NCBI GenBank assembly: GCA_010015675.1
Contig: ML976982.1
Coordinates: 207,328 to 271,327, forward strand
DNA length: 64,000 bases
Reading direction: 5' to 3'
Source of the DNA: Byssothecium circinans
Lineage: Eukaryota > Ascomycota > Dothideomycetes > Pleosporales > Massarinaceae
Below are positions 11,047 through 21,998 of the stretch, piece after piece. A program made the position numbers and the translations under genes. The notes beneath the pieces were generated by a model. It searched no databases and was not told the DNA's origin. It saw only the letters and a program-made list of their open reading frames with translations. How positions within the stretch are numbered: the first letter of the stretch is position 1; each line of letters starts with the position of its first letter.

Positions 11047-12900
11047 TCATGCATGGATCGCCTGTTGGATCTGCGGATAGACGGCGACAATCTGGTGATA
11101 GAGGTCGGCATGGTCGCGCATCAGAACCTGTACAGAATATTAGTGAAGTGAGTGCGATACATTTGTCCGTCTATCTCTTACCTCGGGGTCCCAGGCCATG
11201 GCAACAAAAATCGTATCCAGACCGCTGCTCAGCGGTGTGGTGAAAATCTGGCAGATTTGCAACCCGATTAAGAACGCAAACGCAACGACGACGGGCGTCA
11301 ACCCACCATCCGAGTTGTATGCCGGCGATGTAAAGACCAAATACAGGTACGCAAGAAGAGCACATGAATAGGCCACGAACATGGCTCCCATGGAAAGCAC
11401 TGGACCGACAAGACATTCGTTGACGAGCGCATCGATACCACGATCTTTGATCATTCTGTTTCAAGTCAGCTCCACACATAAGGACCTTTGGATTGAATAC
11501 ATACTTCCACGTAGCCTTTGCGGCTTCGACGTACGACTTGCCATAAAGCGCGATGTACGAAAAGGCATAGCGGTTCAAGAACTGCACAACCCAATCAAGC
11601 AGGCCGATGAGACATTGCAAGCAGCAGAAAATAGCTACCCCTATAACGTTGCCGTCCTGGGCTGCGCCATTCTGCGCTGCTGAGCACAACTGCCGCAGGA
11701 ACTGTATGATGGCGACAATGAGACTTCCGAGACTGATGCTTCCGAAGCTATACGTGAGCGATCGCTTGAGCGCGCCACGCGTCGCCCCTTTAGGGAAATT
11801 GTTGCCCATGAAATACCACGAGCCATACACACCAGAAATGGTAACGTGGATGGTGTTCTTGAGCCATCTGCAGATATTGTCAGCTTGACCATTGTGGGCC
11901 AACACAGTGCATACTCTGATATCCAATACATGGCAAACGTTACGAAGGCCTAAGTAGGGGGCACAAAGTTAGCAAAGCTCATCCAGAGAGGTGTCTGTGG
12001 GCTTCGTCTTGATTCTTACAATCAATCCGATAACTTTCCCACTACCGCAACTACCGACTCCATTCCTGCACGCCGGATTATTCGCCGACGGCTGATATTT
12101 GACATATACCGCAGTTAGAGTCACCGAATACCAGGCACCGAATGCAGCTGCCAAAATGCCGCCAATGAGCGAGATTATGTATACGTGACCGAACTTCTTC
12201 GATACATCGATGGTGGTCTAAAGCATGACGACGGAGAAAGGAATCCGCGGAATCCAGCTGATGAAACAGAAGACGTAGAAGACGGAAAAGATCAGGAAGA
12301 CGATGCCGCCGGACCAGTATCTGCGCGAAAGCATGTATATGGCTGTTACAAAACCGAAAACGATGTTGAGTATGCCCGTTATCCCTGGAATCGTCAGCAT
12401 ACAACTCCAACTCTTGTGCCGAGATGCGTACAGATGAATTGTTTGGTAAATGCGCGCGCCAGCCACATGTACACATAGCTAAGCACGACAGCCATAACCA
12501 GCACGAAAGCGAAGAGTACGACGGTGTTGGTGTCGAGGCCAAAGTCGTTGCGACTGTTGTAGATGCCGCCGCCATTGAACGAGAAGTTGTGCGCGTATCC
12601 TTGAATCGTGATTCCAGAAACGGCTGCATAGCCCAGAAAGACGGCGATGAAGAGGACTCCCGCCCACCAGTCGTTCCACTTGGGCTTCTCGATCTTGAAC
12701 GCTTGGTCGAAGCCCGGTTTCTCGCCGTAGTTTTGCTGCCCGTACCCATTGGGAGGGGGAATTCCAGCGGGCGGTGCATAGTTCTGGCCGTACTGCGGCG
12801 GTTGTTGAGGATACCCGGCCGGTTTTGGCATTTGATAGTAATTGTCTCGTTGCGAGGCGTTGTTGCCGTAGTAGCTTGCAGCCTCTCCATTCTGGGCCAT
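11047..12900 (-). pseudogene. PNS1: PNS1 choline-transporter-like gene with in-frame TAG
   Basis: Six exons fit: 12900-12432, 12384-12020, 11949-11915, 11867-11505, 11455-11182 and 11127-11047. They total 529 codons in one frame, the normal size for Pns1/CTL-family multipass plasma-membrane proteins. The N-terminus is Tyr/Pro/Gln-rich and ends in the family segment KPKWNDWWAGVLF. Many membrane segments follow, and the tail MRDHADLYHQI is typical of the family. However, codon 212 (12220-12218), directly after IPFSVVML and before TTIDVSKKFG, is TAG where the family has Gln or Lys. CAG to TAG is one transition. An intron ending at this TTTAG could in principle remove it in frame, but would delete the conserved WIPRIPF block. 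Either it is a recent nonsense allele, a readthrough case, or a skipped segment. Everything else looks intact. Confidence 0.8.
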
Positions 12901-13748
12901 CTTGGAAGGTTTGCAGCGCAGCGCAGCGCGGGAGTGATTTTTTGGGTCAAGAAGCTTGAGAGGGTGGCACCCAGGTGCAATAGCTTGACTTTGACCTTGA
13001 CGGCCAGACCAGCCTTTCCTGTTTGGTGGGACGCGACCGACCTGTGTGATGTGCGATGTTAGAGGGGCCGTGCGGCATATCATCCACGTCATCGGCAGTC
13101 ACAACGCCCAAAGATCTCCCTTGCGGAGAATCCAATATCCTTGTGCACAGCATTTTTTCATCTTTCCTCCGTCTTTTCACGTCCCAGGGATATAAACTCC
13201 CTGTTGGCCCTTGGCGCTGGAGATTTCGTGCCGTGAAAAAAGTCAGCATTGGGAGGCAGTGGCGCCTCGGCATACACCGTTGAGACAATTTCACCCATCG
13301 GCATTTGGAATTTGTAAACCCTGCGAAAAACTGTGACAGAGTTTACCGCTAGTGTTTTCTGCATCTCATCTTGTCATCCCAATTTGACTCTTCAGTAGAG
13401 TAGCACCCGACACGGCGAAGAACCGTATTGACTGGTAATGCATCAGAGCGGTTCAGCAGCCTCAAACGGCTCCGGCCCATCGAAGCATTTCGAACAACAA
13501 CATCTTGCTGTATACGTCGTGAAATCCTCAGCAGAAGGGCGAAGGTTTGGAAGCTCTTCGGTCATTCTGGGAATCGCTGCCTCAAGATCCTCGTAAGAGT
13601 CTTTCCCCCGTACGCTCGCAAGATAGATATAATGTGTAGGCGCGATGACAATGTGCTATATGCACACAGTTTCGATGTTCATGTGGTACGAGGTGTCGCC
13701 ATTCTTGACGCATCGAGCTGCCTGCAACTTTTCCTTTTCATTGAAACC
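12901..13748. other. Intergenic region
   Basis: 5' flank of PNS1 and the area beyond the broken kinase. No supported gene. Confidence 0.4.
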
Positions 13749-14353
13749 CTACTCCGGTTTGGAAAGCATGGTGGTTAGAATTTCCATGAAAACGCAACTT
13801 AGGGAGAACATGTCTGCGCTGGAGCTTCTTTTGTCCTGATCGACTACTTCGAGTGCTGCGTATGTCCGCGTGTATGAGGTTGGAGAGTCGGTTTTGGCTT
13901 CCACGGGAGATTGGTAGGCGCGTGCAATGCCAAAGTCGGTAATATAGACTTTGTATTGACCTACCGTGGTTGAAGTTTGGCTCGCTGGTGCCACTCTTCC
14001 AAAATAAAATGGATTCTTGGTGTCGTCCATGAACTCTTCCAAGTTCCAGTTCGCTGCTGGGTAGAGTAGAATGGCCAAGTCTTTCTTGAACGCATAAGTA
14101 CCAAAAACACGGATGATGTGGGTGTGCTGAACTCGTTGAGACGTTCCACTTCAATCACTGCGTTTTCCTCGCTAATCCTCCTGTTGCATCTGATCCTTTT
14201 TCGTGCCAGTCGAATGCGGCAGCACATGACATTATCGACGAGTGCTGTTGCGCTGTGGCCAAGTACTCTTTCCGCCTTTAGTGGCATTTTCTTTCCCCCC
14301 TTTGGGCGCGTCGTATTCGACATGCTGGCCTCGGCCTGACCAGTTGAACTCAT
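13749..14353 (-). pseudogene. Broken protein kinase gene
   Basis: Reading down from 14353, a kinase N-lobe is clear: ERVLGHSATALVDNV (glycine-loop region), RIRLARKRI (VAIK-like Lys) and the alpha-C block ending VERLNEF. There the frame shifts by one base, and the protein resumes as HIIRVFGTYAFKKDLAILLY and ANWNLEEFMDD. The text then jumps, without the HRD catalytic loop, to VYITDFGIARAY (DFG motif), SYTRTYAALEV (APE-like segment) and SADMFSLSCVFMEILT (helix F). Loss of the catalytic loop plus a one-base deletion makes it non-functional as a kinase. Homologues pair the kinase with an N-terminal zinc finger in many Dothideomycetes, and such a fragment lies upstream at 15125-15013. Confidence 0.75.
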
Positions 14354-15012
14354 TCTCCGGGTTTAAAGGAATACCCTTCAGTCACAAGTGTTCTAACCAA
14401 GCACTACTGAAGACTTGTGCGTCCCCGACAAGTCCCCTCATAGAAGTTTCTTTTGCGAGTCAATGAATGGACCAAGATCCCAGTTATTTTTTACCGGACG
14501 AGCGCGTATTGCCATCGGGAATCCATTGCTCCTACGAACGCACAAGGATGCATGTGGCACGCAAGACAGATTTTAAGCTCATCCTTCGGTATATGCTTTC
14601 CTAGAGGTAGTCAATCCTCGAAGCATCATACCAGTTGATTCTTTCCAAAGTGGTCGGCGTCTGGACTAACGGATGCGTGCCTTGGAGGTGTGTTTGATCC
14701 GAGAGTACGAGGGGCGCGGTCTTGTAGCCCTTAGGAATCGTGAAGCTAAGTCCATTTTTATTTAGAGAGCTACGGGTAGAACCCAGCCCATGAGGTGGGA
14801 TGTACTGTATGAGGAGCTACTTTTCGGGGATCCGGAATAATGGACATGCTGGTTGAGCGACGGTCGGCGTTGGATATTCGTGAGCTGCTCTCGTTGCCAT
14901 TTGCGGAGCCCGTCTTTCTGTACGTCGTGTGAAAATGACGCCGGAAGCACTGCAACATGGTCCAATTCATCTGAGCTAGTTGCTTTTCCTGCAAGCGCAG
15001 ACGTTGAGGATA
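14354..15012. other. Decayed spacer between zinc-finger and kinase remnants
   Basis: No continuous frame survives. Short peptides in several frames suggest former coding sequence of the zinc-finger/kinase locus, but none can be read reliably. Confidence 0.3.
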
Positions 15013-15125
15013 CCGTGGTGTTTCCGCCGACACGATTGCAGATCCCGTGGATCGATGAACCGCATAGAACACACCTCGCACCGTAGCTCTTCCTCTGACA
15101 GTTGCGAGAAATGTACGCGATCCAT
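15013..15125 (-). pseudogene. Zinc-finger fragment upstream of the broken kinase
   Basis: From ATG 15125 the frame reads MDRVHFSQLSEEELRCEVC and continues through a Cys/His-rich segment (MRFIDPRDLQSCRRKHHG) to a stop about 38 codons in. Further stops follow at once. The orientation and order match the N-terminus of zinc-finger/kinase proteins, so I read it as the head of the same decayed gene. The identity of the finger type is uncertain. Confidence 0.45.
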
Positions 15126-15671
15126 TGTGGATGTCTCACTTTTCAAAGCTACAGATAGTTCACACTGTGAGTAGGTTGATTTGAGAAGTGTGAAGCGTTC
15201 GTCAGGTCAGACATTTGGAGGTGTATGTTGGCGCGGCGTTGGGGCTGACATTCATTGGTCTGGGATGAGCAGGGGTATGAAGCTAACATAGCCTTGCGAC
15301 TTGGGTCCGTTTTAGGTCTATTTCAAACAGTAATCTAATTGAGTAGGAAAGGGAAGTCTAAGCTTATATCACGTAGATCTGTGCAGTCGTATTCATGGAT
15401 GTTAAAAGCCTGGCAGCCCTTTGTTAAATTCGAACCAGCCGAAACTTTAACGGAAAATCGCACCTCCCTACTATACAGCTGATTTGATTGGAACTGGATG
15501 GATATTTGGTATTGTTATATTTTAGACATACACACTGTTCTAAATGTTATTGCTACTAGGCATACAACTAGCACCGTGCCCATTGTACGGCTTCATCAAT
15601 CTCATTGAATACCACTCCTTCCCTATCCAAAAACGAGTCCCACTCACCCAACACCATCCGATCGGCAACCT
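15126..15671. other. Intergenic region
   Basis: AT-rich, no coding pattern; 3' flank of RAD4. Confidence 0.45.
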
Positions 15672-18600
15672 CTAAGCGCCTCTCTTCCCAACCCGACCCC
15701 TTCCCCGACCCCTAGTCCGTCCTCTCACACCACCTCCCTCCCTCCCCGAACCCTTCTTTACTGGACTCCTATCCGTAAGATCCGTCAAATCCGTCTCATC
15801 GTCAGTTCCATGCGCAAAGAAATGACTCTTGACCTGCTTCTCGCCTTTCATAGCCACTTTTCTCTTTGGGATTGACCTTTTCGGTACTTCGGGCGGAGGG
15901 GGCACGGCTTTGCGTTTCTTGCCACGCTTAGTGCGCGGTTCGTCGTCGTCCTCATCGTCTGGTCCGACGTCGGAAGGAGATGGCGATACAGAAGAAAGTC
16001 TAGAGTCTGGGGAGTTGGATCGGAGGAGGTATTTGTACGTTGTTGTTGATGTGCTGTTGGAGCCGCGACCACGACCACTGGATCGTGTGGGCTGTGCGCT
16101 GTGGCGTTTTCGACCGCTTGTTGAAGGTGTGAGCGCTTCTTTCTCACTTTCAGCTTCTTCATGTCCATTTGCCGTCGGCTCATTTTCGTCAAGCACCCTC
16201 TCGTGCATAGATTGAAAGGAAATGGGCGTCTGATTGGCGTTCTCCGCGATGAAGTTCCGCGCTCCAAGACGTTCCATGTCCCCATGATCAACAGTCATCT
16301 CACCCATAGGCACGCGCTCTTCTTCCCCTTGACTCGCCGTAAAGAAGCCCCCGGCCATATCTTCATCCTGCTGAAGAAACCCGCCAGCAGCGCTCGGCCC
16401 TTCACGTACAAATCCGCCCTCAAAGTCTTGATGATCCTTGAATGTCTCCCACTCGCTCTTCTTGTCTTGCCTATTCATCGTCCTCACTGTCGTCTGAGGC
16501 AATTCCACATCCTCGCCATACTCACGCTTCAAACGCTGCACAGTACGTAGACCAACGAAGAACTTCTTCCAGAGCCCAAGGATGAGTTTCTCTTTCTTGT
16601 CTGCTTCTTTAGCAGCCTTTTCCGCTTGGTCAGCTTCCCACGCATCGATGACCATGTCTTCGTTCTCAGAAGCGACCACTACGCCAGTGAGCACGGGGAC
16701 GGCGCGTTGTTTGCCGAACTCGAAGCCAGTACATGCCTCAGCGTGATCGATGTTTAGTTTCCTGCAGATGCGCGCTGTACCTTTAAGAGGGATATGCACA
16801 GCACCTTTAGGTATCATAGTAGGGACGTAGACGTCGATGTTGCCGAACGAATTGCGTGGAACCTTACCATCGACGATAGGATCGGGGATGATCCAGTCGG
16901 TCTGCGATTGAGCGTATAACCCTTGCTTGACTTTCTCGCCTTCCTCACGTTCACGCTCTTCGATTTCGCGCTTTCGAATTACCGTGACTGCACGCATGGG
17001 CACGTACTTGAGAGGCTGTTCACCTTCTTTGACCTCGCGACCTTCTTTATGCCATGACTCCACAGACTTGCAGACTACGATGTCTTTGCGGCGATACACA
17101 GGCTCCGCCTTTTCTTTGTCGCCTTTCCCGGTTACAAAATAACGAACGATGCTTGCTCCTGGTTTGACAGCTTCTTCGCGCCGCAGGTGTCTCTCAAGTA
17201 CGTGCTTCGTAGAGTTCTTGTAACCTTGAAGCGTCTCCTTTCCGCCTTCTTCATCCATATCCTTCGGCTTGGCGGGCTTGGCTGGCACAAGATCACCCTC
17301 GTCTTCCACCTCGTCCCAAGGCTGGCGCCTGTTGAACGGTCGGGCATAGGGCCGCATGACTGATTTGAACCAGTCCCATTCTTCCCATCGCTTTACCTTG
17401 CCGCGCTTGTTATGTATGGGTATCTTCTCGGCCGGCATTCTGTAACCTTTCGTTTTGCCTGGCCATTGACGCTGGGGCAGGTACCTTGTCGTGACGTCTT
17501 TCGCGGAGCCGTCGGACGAGTATGCGATTAGGTAGGCAAAGACTTGTTTCGCTTTATCGACTGGTGCCCCTCGGCAATAGAAATTTGAGAGTTGCTCTGG
17601 CATGGAAGATGTAGCGATGACTGTCCGTGGCAAACAGGATACGCAAACTGGCGTGTGGGTAAGATTTGAGATTGCCTCAGTCCAATAAGTCGGACGCGGA
17701 AGCTCATTGCCGTACTTTCGAATCTTTGAAGTCTTCTTGTCTTTTTGGCTTGTGGCCTCGGAGTCGGATGAGATGGATATTGCACTGCTGAGATCGCTGA
17801 TTTCAGAGTTCGAAAGGTTTATGGAAGTATCTTTGGTGCCACCTTTATGCGAGTTGTTTTGGAGATCCCCTTTTATATAAGTTGGAGTTGCGTTGTTTAC
17901 GTTGATTGCATTTGCTTTTGGTGTCAAGTTCTGCAGATCGACTGCCTTTCCTTCTTCAGCCTGACTGAAGGCAAAGCCTACAGGCTGTAAACTAGCAACC
18001 ATGCGTGCTTCAATGCCCAGACCTCGTAACAGTGCTGTGAATAGCTGCTGACCAACATCACAACTACCGTGGCATTTTCGTGCCAATTCTCGAAATGCTT
18101 CAAGATCTTCAATGCGTTCACCGAAAGCGTCGGCGTCTGAGCTATCTGTTTTCCAGGCTAGAACTTCGGCTTGAAGCGTTGCTGGCGAGAGATATCCACG
18201 CTTGCGAAGGCATGGAGCAGTGATGTTGAATTTAGCCTTCCAAAATGCTGAGAGGTATTCCAGGAGTCGCAGCAGCGGGTCGCCAGCAGATAGATTGGGT
18301 GTTTCCGGCTCAAGGCGACTTGATTTTGAGCCCCAATCGCGCTGATTCCTGTCGTCGCTTCTCGTTTCCCTCTCTTGGTCCTTCGACGGCCCGGCTTTAC
18401 CGCTAGACTGCAGTGTTTCACCTTCCCGTTTCTTCCAACTCTCATACGTCTTGCTGGAATTCCTCAATATACCTGTTACCACAATGTCGTGTGGGAAGTT
18501 CTTTGTCCAGCCACCTGCTACAGCACTCTTAGGTCCATCTCTTATGCCCACATCTCTCCAATATTTGTCAACCTCTCTCCAACACCCTGTTGTCATATTG

Positions 18601-19151
18601 TCCACCATGATCTTCTGCACCTGCTGGTCCTGTATCCAAGCGTTCCGTATTGTATTATGCCACATGAGAAATTGCACATGCATACAATGCGTCACATTCC
18701 GTATCTGCCGCTGTATTTTCGAAGGCCTCTTCTTGCCATCCGGTTTCAACAAATGTACAGCCTGCGCGGGCTCGGATAGTATGAGCTGCAGATCGCCTGA
18801 GATGACTGGGTCTGGCTCGTCTGCGTGTTTTGTGTGGTGTTTTGTGCCTAGCGCATCCTCCCATTCCTCATCCTCGCTCTCTCCACTCTCCACATCTTGC
18901 GCTGCTATCGGTACATCTTCGAAGACATCCCCACTGCTCTCGTCGTCTGACAGATCACTCTCGTCATCGCCTTCTTCTAGGAACTTCTTCGTCTCTGAGA
19001 GGCTTCGCGATACGGTCGGAGGCGTGTCCAATGCGTTGAAAACGGATTCTTTGCTGCGACGAGGGTGAGGACGAGGTTTCGCTCGTTTCGACTGTGGGTC
19101 TGGCTTGGGTGACTCTGATCGCACACGCTTTCTGGATAAAATGGGTGGCAT
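15672..19151 (-). CDS. RAD4: DNA damage recognition protein Rad4/XPC
   Basis: A single-exon 1159-aa nuclear protein of global-genome nucleotide excision repair, which binds helix-distorting lesions with Rad23. The N-terminus is basic and then acidic (runs of D, E and S), a disordered region usual for the family. A degenerate transglutaminase fold follows, with CHGSCDVGQQLFTALLRGLG. The DNA-binding beta-hairpin domains come in order: BHD1 around HVLERHLRREEAVKPGA, BHD2 around YRRKDIVVCKSVESWHKEGR and BHD3 around SFGNIDVYVPTMIPKGAVHI and CTGFEFG. The C-terminal 250 residues are low-complexity and Arg/Gly-rich at the very end, longer than in yeast Rad4. No break is seen. Start MPPILSRKRVRS has a nuclear-localisation-like basic patch. 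Confidence 0.97.
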   Translation of the reverse strand: MPPILSRKRVRSESPKPDPQSKRAKPRPHPRRSKESVFNALDTPPTVSRSLSETKKFLEEGDDESDLSDDESSGDVFEDVPIAAQDVESGESEDEEWEDALGTKHHTKHADEPDPVISGDLQLILSEPAQAVHLLKPDGKKRPSKIQRQIRNVTHCMHVQFLMWHNTIRNAWIQDQQVQKIMVDNMTTGCWREVDKYWRDVGIRDGPKSAVAGGWTKNFPHDIVVTGILRNSSKTYESWKKREGETLQSSGKAGPSKDQERETRSDDRNQRDWGSKSSRLEPETPNLSAGDPLLRLLEYLSAFWKAKFNITAPCLRKRGYLSPATLQAEVLAWKTDSSDADAFGERIEDLEAFRELARKCHGSCDVGQQLFTALLRGLGIEARMVASLQPVGFAFSQAEEGKAVDLQNLTPKANAINVNNATPTYIKGDLQNNSHKGGTKDTSINLSNSEISDLSSAISISSDSEATSQKDKKTSKIRKYGNELPRPTYWTEAISNLTHTPVCVSCLPRTVIATSSMPEQLSNFYCRGAPVDKAKQVFAYLIAYSSDGSAKDVTTRYLPQRQWPGKTKGYRMPAEKIPIHNKRGKVKRWEEWDWFKSVMRPYARPFNRRQPWDEVEDEGDLVPAKPAKPKDMDEEGGKETLQGYKNSTKHVLERHLRREEAVKPGASIVRYFVTGKGDKEKAEPVYRRKDIVVCKSVESWHKEGREVKEGEQPLKYVPMRAVTVIRKREIEEREREEGEKVKQGLYAQSQTDWIIPDPIVDGKVPRNSFGNIDVYVPTMIPKGAVHIPLKGTARICRKLNIDHAEACTGFEFGKQRAVPVLTGVVVASENEDMVIDAWEADQAEKAAKEADKKEKLILGLWKKFFVGLRTVQRLKREYGEDVELPQTTVRTMNRQDKKSEWETFKDHQDFEGGFVREGPSAAGGFLQQDEDMAGGFFTASQGEEERVPMGEMTVDHGDMERLGARNFIAENANQTPISFQSMHERVLDENEPTANGHEEAESEKEALTPSTSGRKRHSAQPTRSSGRGRGSNSTSTTTYKYLLRSNSPDSRLSSVSPSPSDVGPDDEDDDEPRTKRGKKRKAVPPPPEVPKRSIPKRKVAMKGEKQVKSHFFAHGTDDETDLTDLTDRSPVKKGSGREGGGVRGRTRGRGRGRVGKRGA

Positions 19152-19930
19152 CGTGATCTGTAAACATACAGCATGGGCGGTATGTATAGGTCCATAGAGA
19201 AGGTGAGGGAGCCGTAGGTCAATGACGCACTGTACCGATGGCGCGGAACTTGTCCGATAGATACGCGAGATCGTGCAGGGACCTCTTCCAACCTCCTGTC
19301 TCCCTTGAGTGGTGAGATTGATATTGCAAACGCAATCCTAGAATTGTAAGTAGAATGTTAAGGCCTACAAGTATTGACTAAGCATCACAATAACGACAAA
19401 AATCCTCTTGTTTTGCATCCTAAATTGGGAGTGTAATCTCAATCTTTTCATCACCAAACCGGCAGAGAAAATCAAAGTCGACGCGTTTTGTTCTTGCAGT
19501 AGTTTTCGGCGTGGGCAGCGAAGGATGCTACATCATGGAAAAAGTAATGTATAGGGAGATGGAAGCTACCATAGGGCAGCCAGAGGAATTGCAGTCACGT
19601 GTAAATAATGGCTCCAGGCACCTGGGGCCACGGCCAGTACCTGTGGGTACATAGTGTAGTTTTCTCCAAGCTACTACCCAACATAACACTAAGCGAGAGC
19701 ATCTTCAAGGCATAATACCTAGTTAGCTCTCTACCTCTTTAGCTATTCAGAGATGCCTTCACTTCACAGCGATAATGAAGGAATCTATTGGAAAACTTGC
19801 GCACAGGCAGCGAGGGACGTTTCATGACAAAATTGCCGTATATAGTAAGAGAGAAGCTACAGTGAGCGTAAAACTAGGAAAGATAGAAATAATCATAGAG
19901 GGTGGTGGAGAGAAAGGAGCCCTCACGTCA
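19152..19930. other. Intergenic region upstream of RAD4
   Basis: Promoter side of RAD4, then AT-rich DNA leading into a short repeat element. An open frame at 19775-20014 is created by the repeat and is not counted as a gene. Confidence 0.45.
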
Positions 19931-20033
19931 GGAAATAAGTCAACAACCATACTCTGCAAAACTCATCCAAAGGTGATTCAGTCTCTTATACTCCCCCTAA
20001 TTTCTAAGCTCTAGGGGTGACGTGAGGTTTATT
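19921..20033 (+). repeat. Miniature inverted-repeat element, copy A
   Basis: A perfect 10-bp inverted repeat, CCTCACGTCA at 19921 and TGACGTGAGG ending at 20027, bounds the element. Its core (GCAAAACTCATCC ... GTGATTCAGTC ... CCCCCTAATT) recurs at 45955-46093 and 46166-46314. The size, terminal repeats and lack of coding sequence fit a MITE or a solo fragment of a DNA transposon. Confidence 0.65.
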
Positions 20034-20183
20034 AGTACGCAAACACATGCTTCTTCCTCAGAAGATGCACCCCAGGACCAGATATTCTGATCAACCCGAT
20101 TTGGAACCATCCAAACTCCTGACAGAGAACCTCTCCTAAAAAGCCTTTATTAAAGTCTCTCGTCAGAACCACCGTTCCAGACA

Positions 20184-21364
20184 TCACGAGTAGTCAACCC
20201 CGAAGGTGATGCGCCACGGGCTGGCATTCTCCAAGCCTAGAGTTGGCAAATAAGCGAGAGGGATTACCATTCCCGAGGTTTTTTTCATCCAGGCTGGGGC
20301 ATGTCGCTCTTTAACCACGATGACTATCGAAGCAAGACGCAGCCTCACCGAGCTGATGATATTCCTCTTAACCCAACCGATCCAGCGGGGATGCGAGTTG
20401 TCCAGCAGAGCCCTCAAGCCGTCCACTCGTGCCGTTGGAAGATCTGGAGGATACTCAAAGCGGATGTCGAAGTCCGGGAATCTGACCCTGTGCTTCAACA
20501 AGCGAATTATATTGCGGTCGTTAAGCTCAGTCCTGCGAAGCCAGATCCTCAGACTGCCGTTTTTGTCGAATCCAGTCTTCCTCTTCGGTATTGTAGTCAT
20601 GAAGAGAGTTAGGAAAGAATCGAGAGCGCACAGGGGGACCCGCACTTGGTTCAGCCACAGATTGCGGAATTCAGACCGGAGCTGAACACTGGCTTGGGTT
20701 AAGCCCATGAAGGCAATGTTGTCAGGTAGGCTGGTGGGAGCATTTCGCCTTCTCTTCCGCTTTTGCTCGTTATGGAACGTTGCCGTGGGGAAGTAACGGT
20801 ATGTCGACGCAGCAGCATACTCGCTAAAGGTTAGCGTGTAAAGTCAGTGTATGTGTCTATGCAGTTGAGCACCGACGTTACTAACTAGATTCTATTTCTC
20901 AGCTCTCCTGGTAGATCGAGAAATCGGAACGGAGTCACTGTTGTCCTGGACACGGGTCCTCCGGAGTCTGTACGAGCTTGTTTTTCTGGTCTCTGAGGTC
21001 GATCATCATTGCCGTGGCTCCTTTTGGTCCCCTTAGTCTCGGTTGCTCCGACATCCTCCGTGCCTCCGGTCTGCGTCCTATACCCATCGCAATTAGCAAG
21101 ACAACTTCCTCAAAGTGTTTCATACTCATGAGAAAGGCTTCTTACATTGTTTCTACCAGCGAAGGGGTTCCAAAACTGTCCTTGTGGGATTGTGGAGCTG
21201 GAGATGTTGTTGCGGTGTAAAAATGTGGGCGAGGGAAAGAGTGAGGTTGGTTTGCTGGCGGGGTTTGTGTGGAGGCTACGGCGGCCTAGCGCGAAGCTTT
21301 TGCTCAAAAGAGTCCAGATGTCTTGAAATGGCGGGCAGATTCCGCGGATACTTACACCTTCCAT
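20184..21364 (-). CDS. Conserved fungal hypothetical (F-box-like LDLPGELRNRIYE start)
   Basis: The body is firm: exon 21077 (or 21070) to 20886, a 62-bp intron (20885-20824), and exon 20823-20184. The junction builds FRFLDLPGELRNRIYEYA, the opening of a large family of fungal proteins related to F-box or 2EXR domains. YFPTATFHNEQKRKRRRNA and FMGLTQASVQLRSEFRNLWL follow. The 5' part can be spliced two ways, and both keep frame. One has a 3-codon first exon (21364-21356), an intron with GTAAGT, and a second exon 21285-21146, giving about 326 aa. The other has one first exon, 21364-21146, giving a slightly longer N-terminus. No function is known for the family; ubiquitin-related adaptor is a guess from the LP-x-E motif. 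Confidence 0.75.
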
Positions 21365-21998
21365 TCACATCTCGAATGGTCGATTGATGCCTCAGCAGCC
21401 GTTGCCATTCCTACCCCTGAAACTACCATGTGCCTTGAGGCTCAAACGATAGGGTTGTAGCTAGACTCCGTGAAAACTGTACTGTCGAATTAAGCACAAC
21501 GGTTGATGGTCTACTTTGCGTGAAAGTCGATATTGGCCATGCAACAGTGGGTAACGATGTATCGCGGTTGCAAGTGAGGACGTGTCAATGGATCAATCCA
21601 TCATTGATGGATCGTGTTTAGAGCTCATACATAGGAACAATGTTGTGTTGTTTGAAATTTATTTACCCCAGAGAACACCAACGATGAGGTAGAAGAACTG
21701 AAAAATGAAGAATATGATCATCACTTTACGATGATGAGTGGACTGTGAGCATCTGGAGCTACAACTCGAGCTTCTTTTGACGTGAAGCAGTGGCCCGTGC
21801 ACTGCGCTAACCATAGTCGCGAGTCGCGACTTGCCTCCTGATCGCGCTCACATCAACTTCCCACCTCGACATCTTGGCAAACACAATCACTTTGATGCTG
21901 CATCACATGCAACCCATGCTCGCGACGCTATACATCATACCGGCTGCTACGGTTGTTGTTAGTAAGTTTGAATTGAATCGGCAGACTTAGCGGTCGTG
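21365..21998. other. Divergent intergenic region
   Basis: Shared promoter space between the minus-strand hypothetical and the plus-strand Cys-cluster gene. No element is recognised. Confidence 0.45.

Noticed and set aside
19775..20014. 79-codon frame
   Set aside because: Lies within the repeat element; a related frame occurs at 46028-46267 for the same reason.
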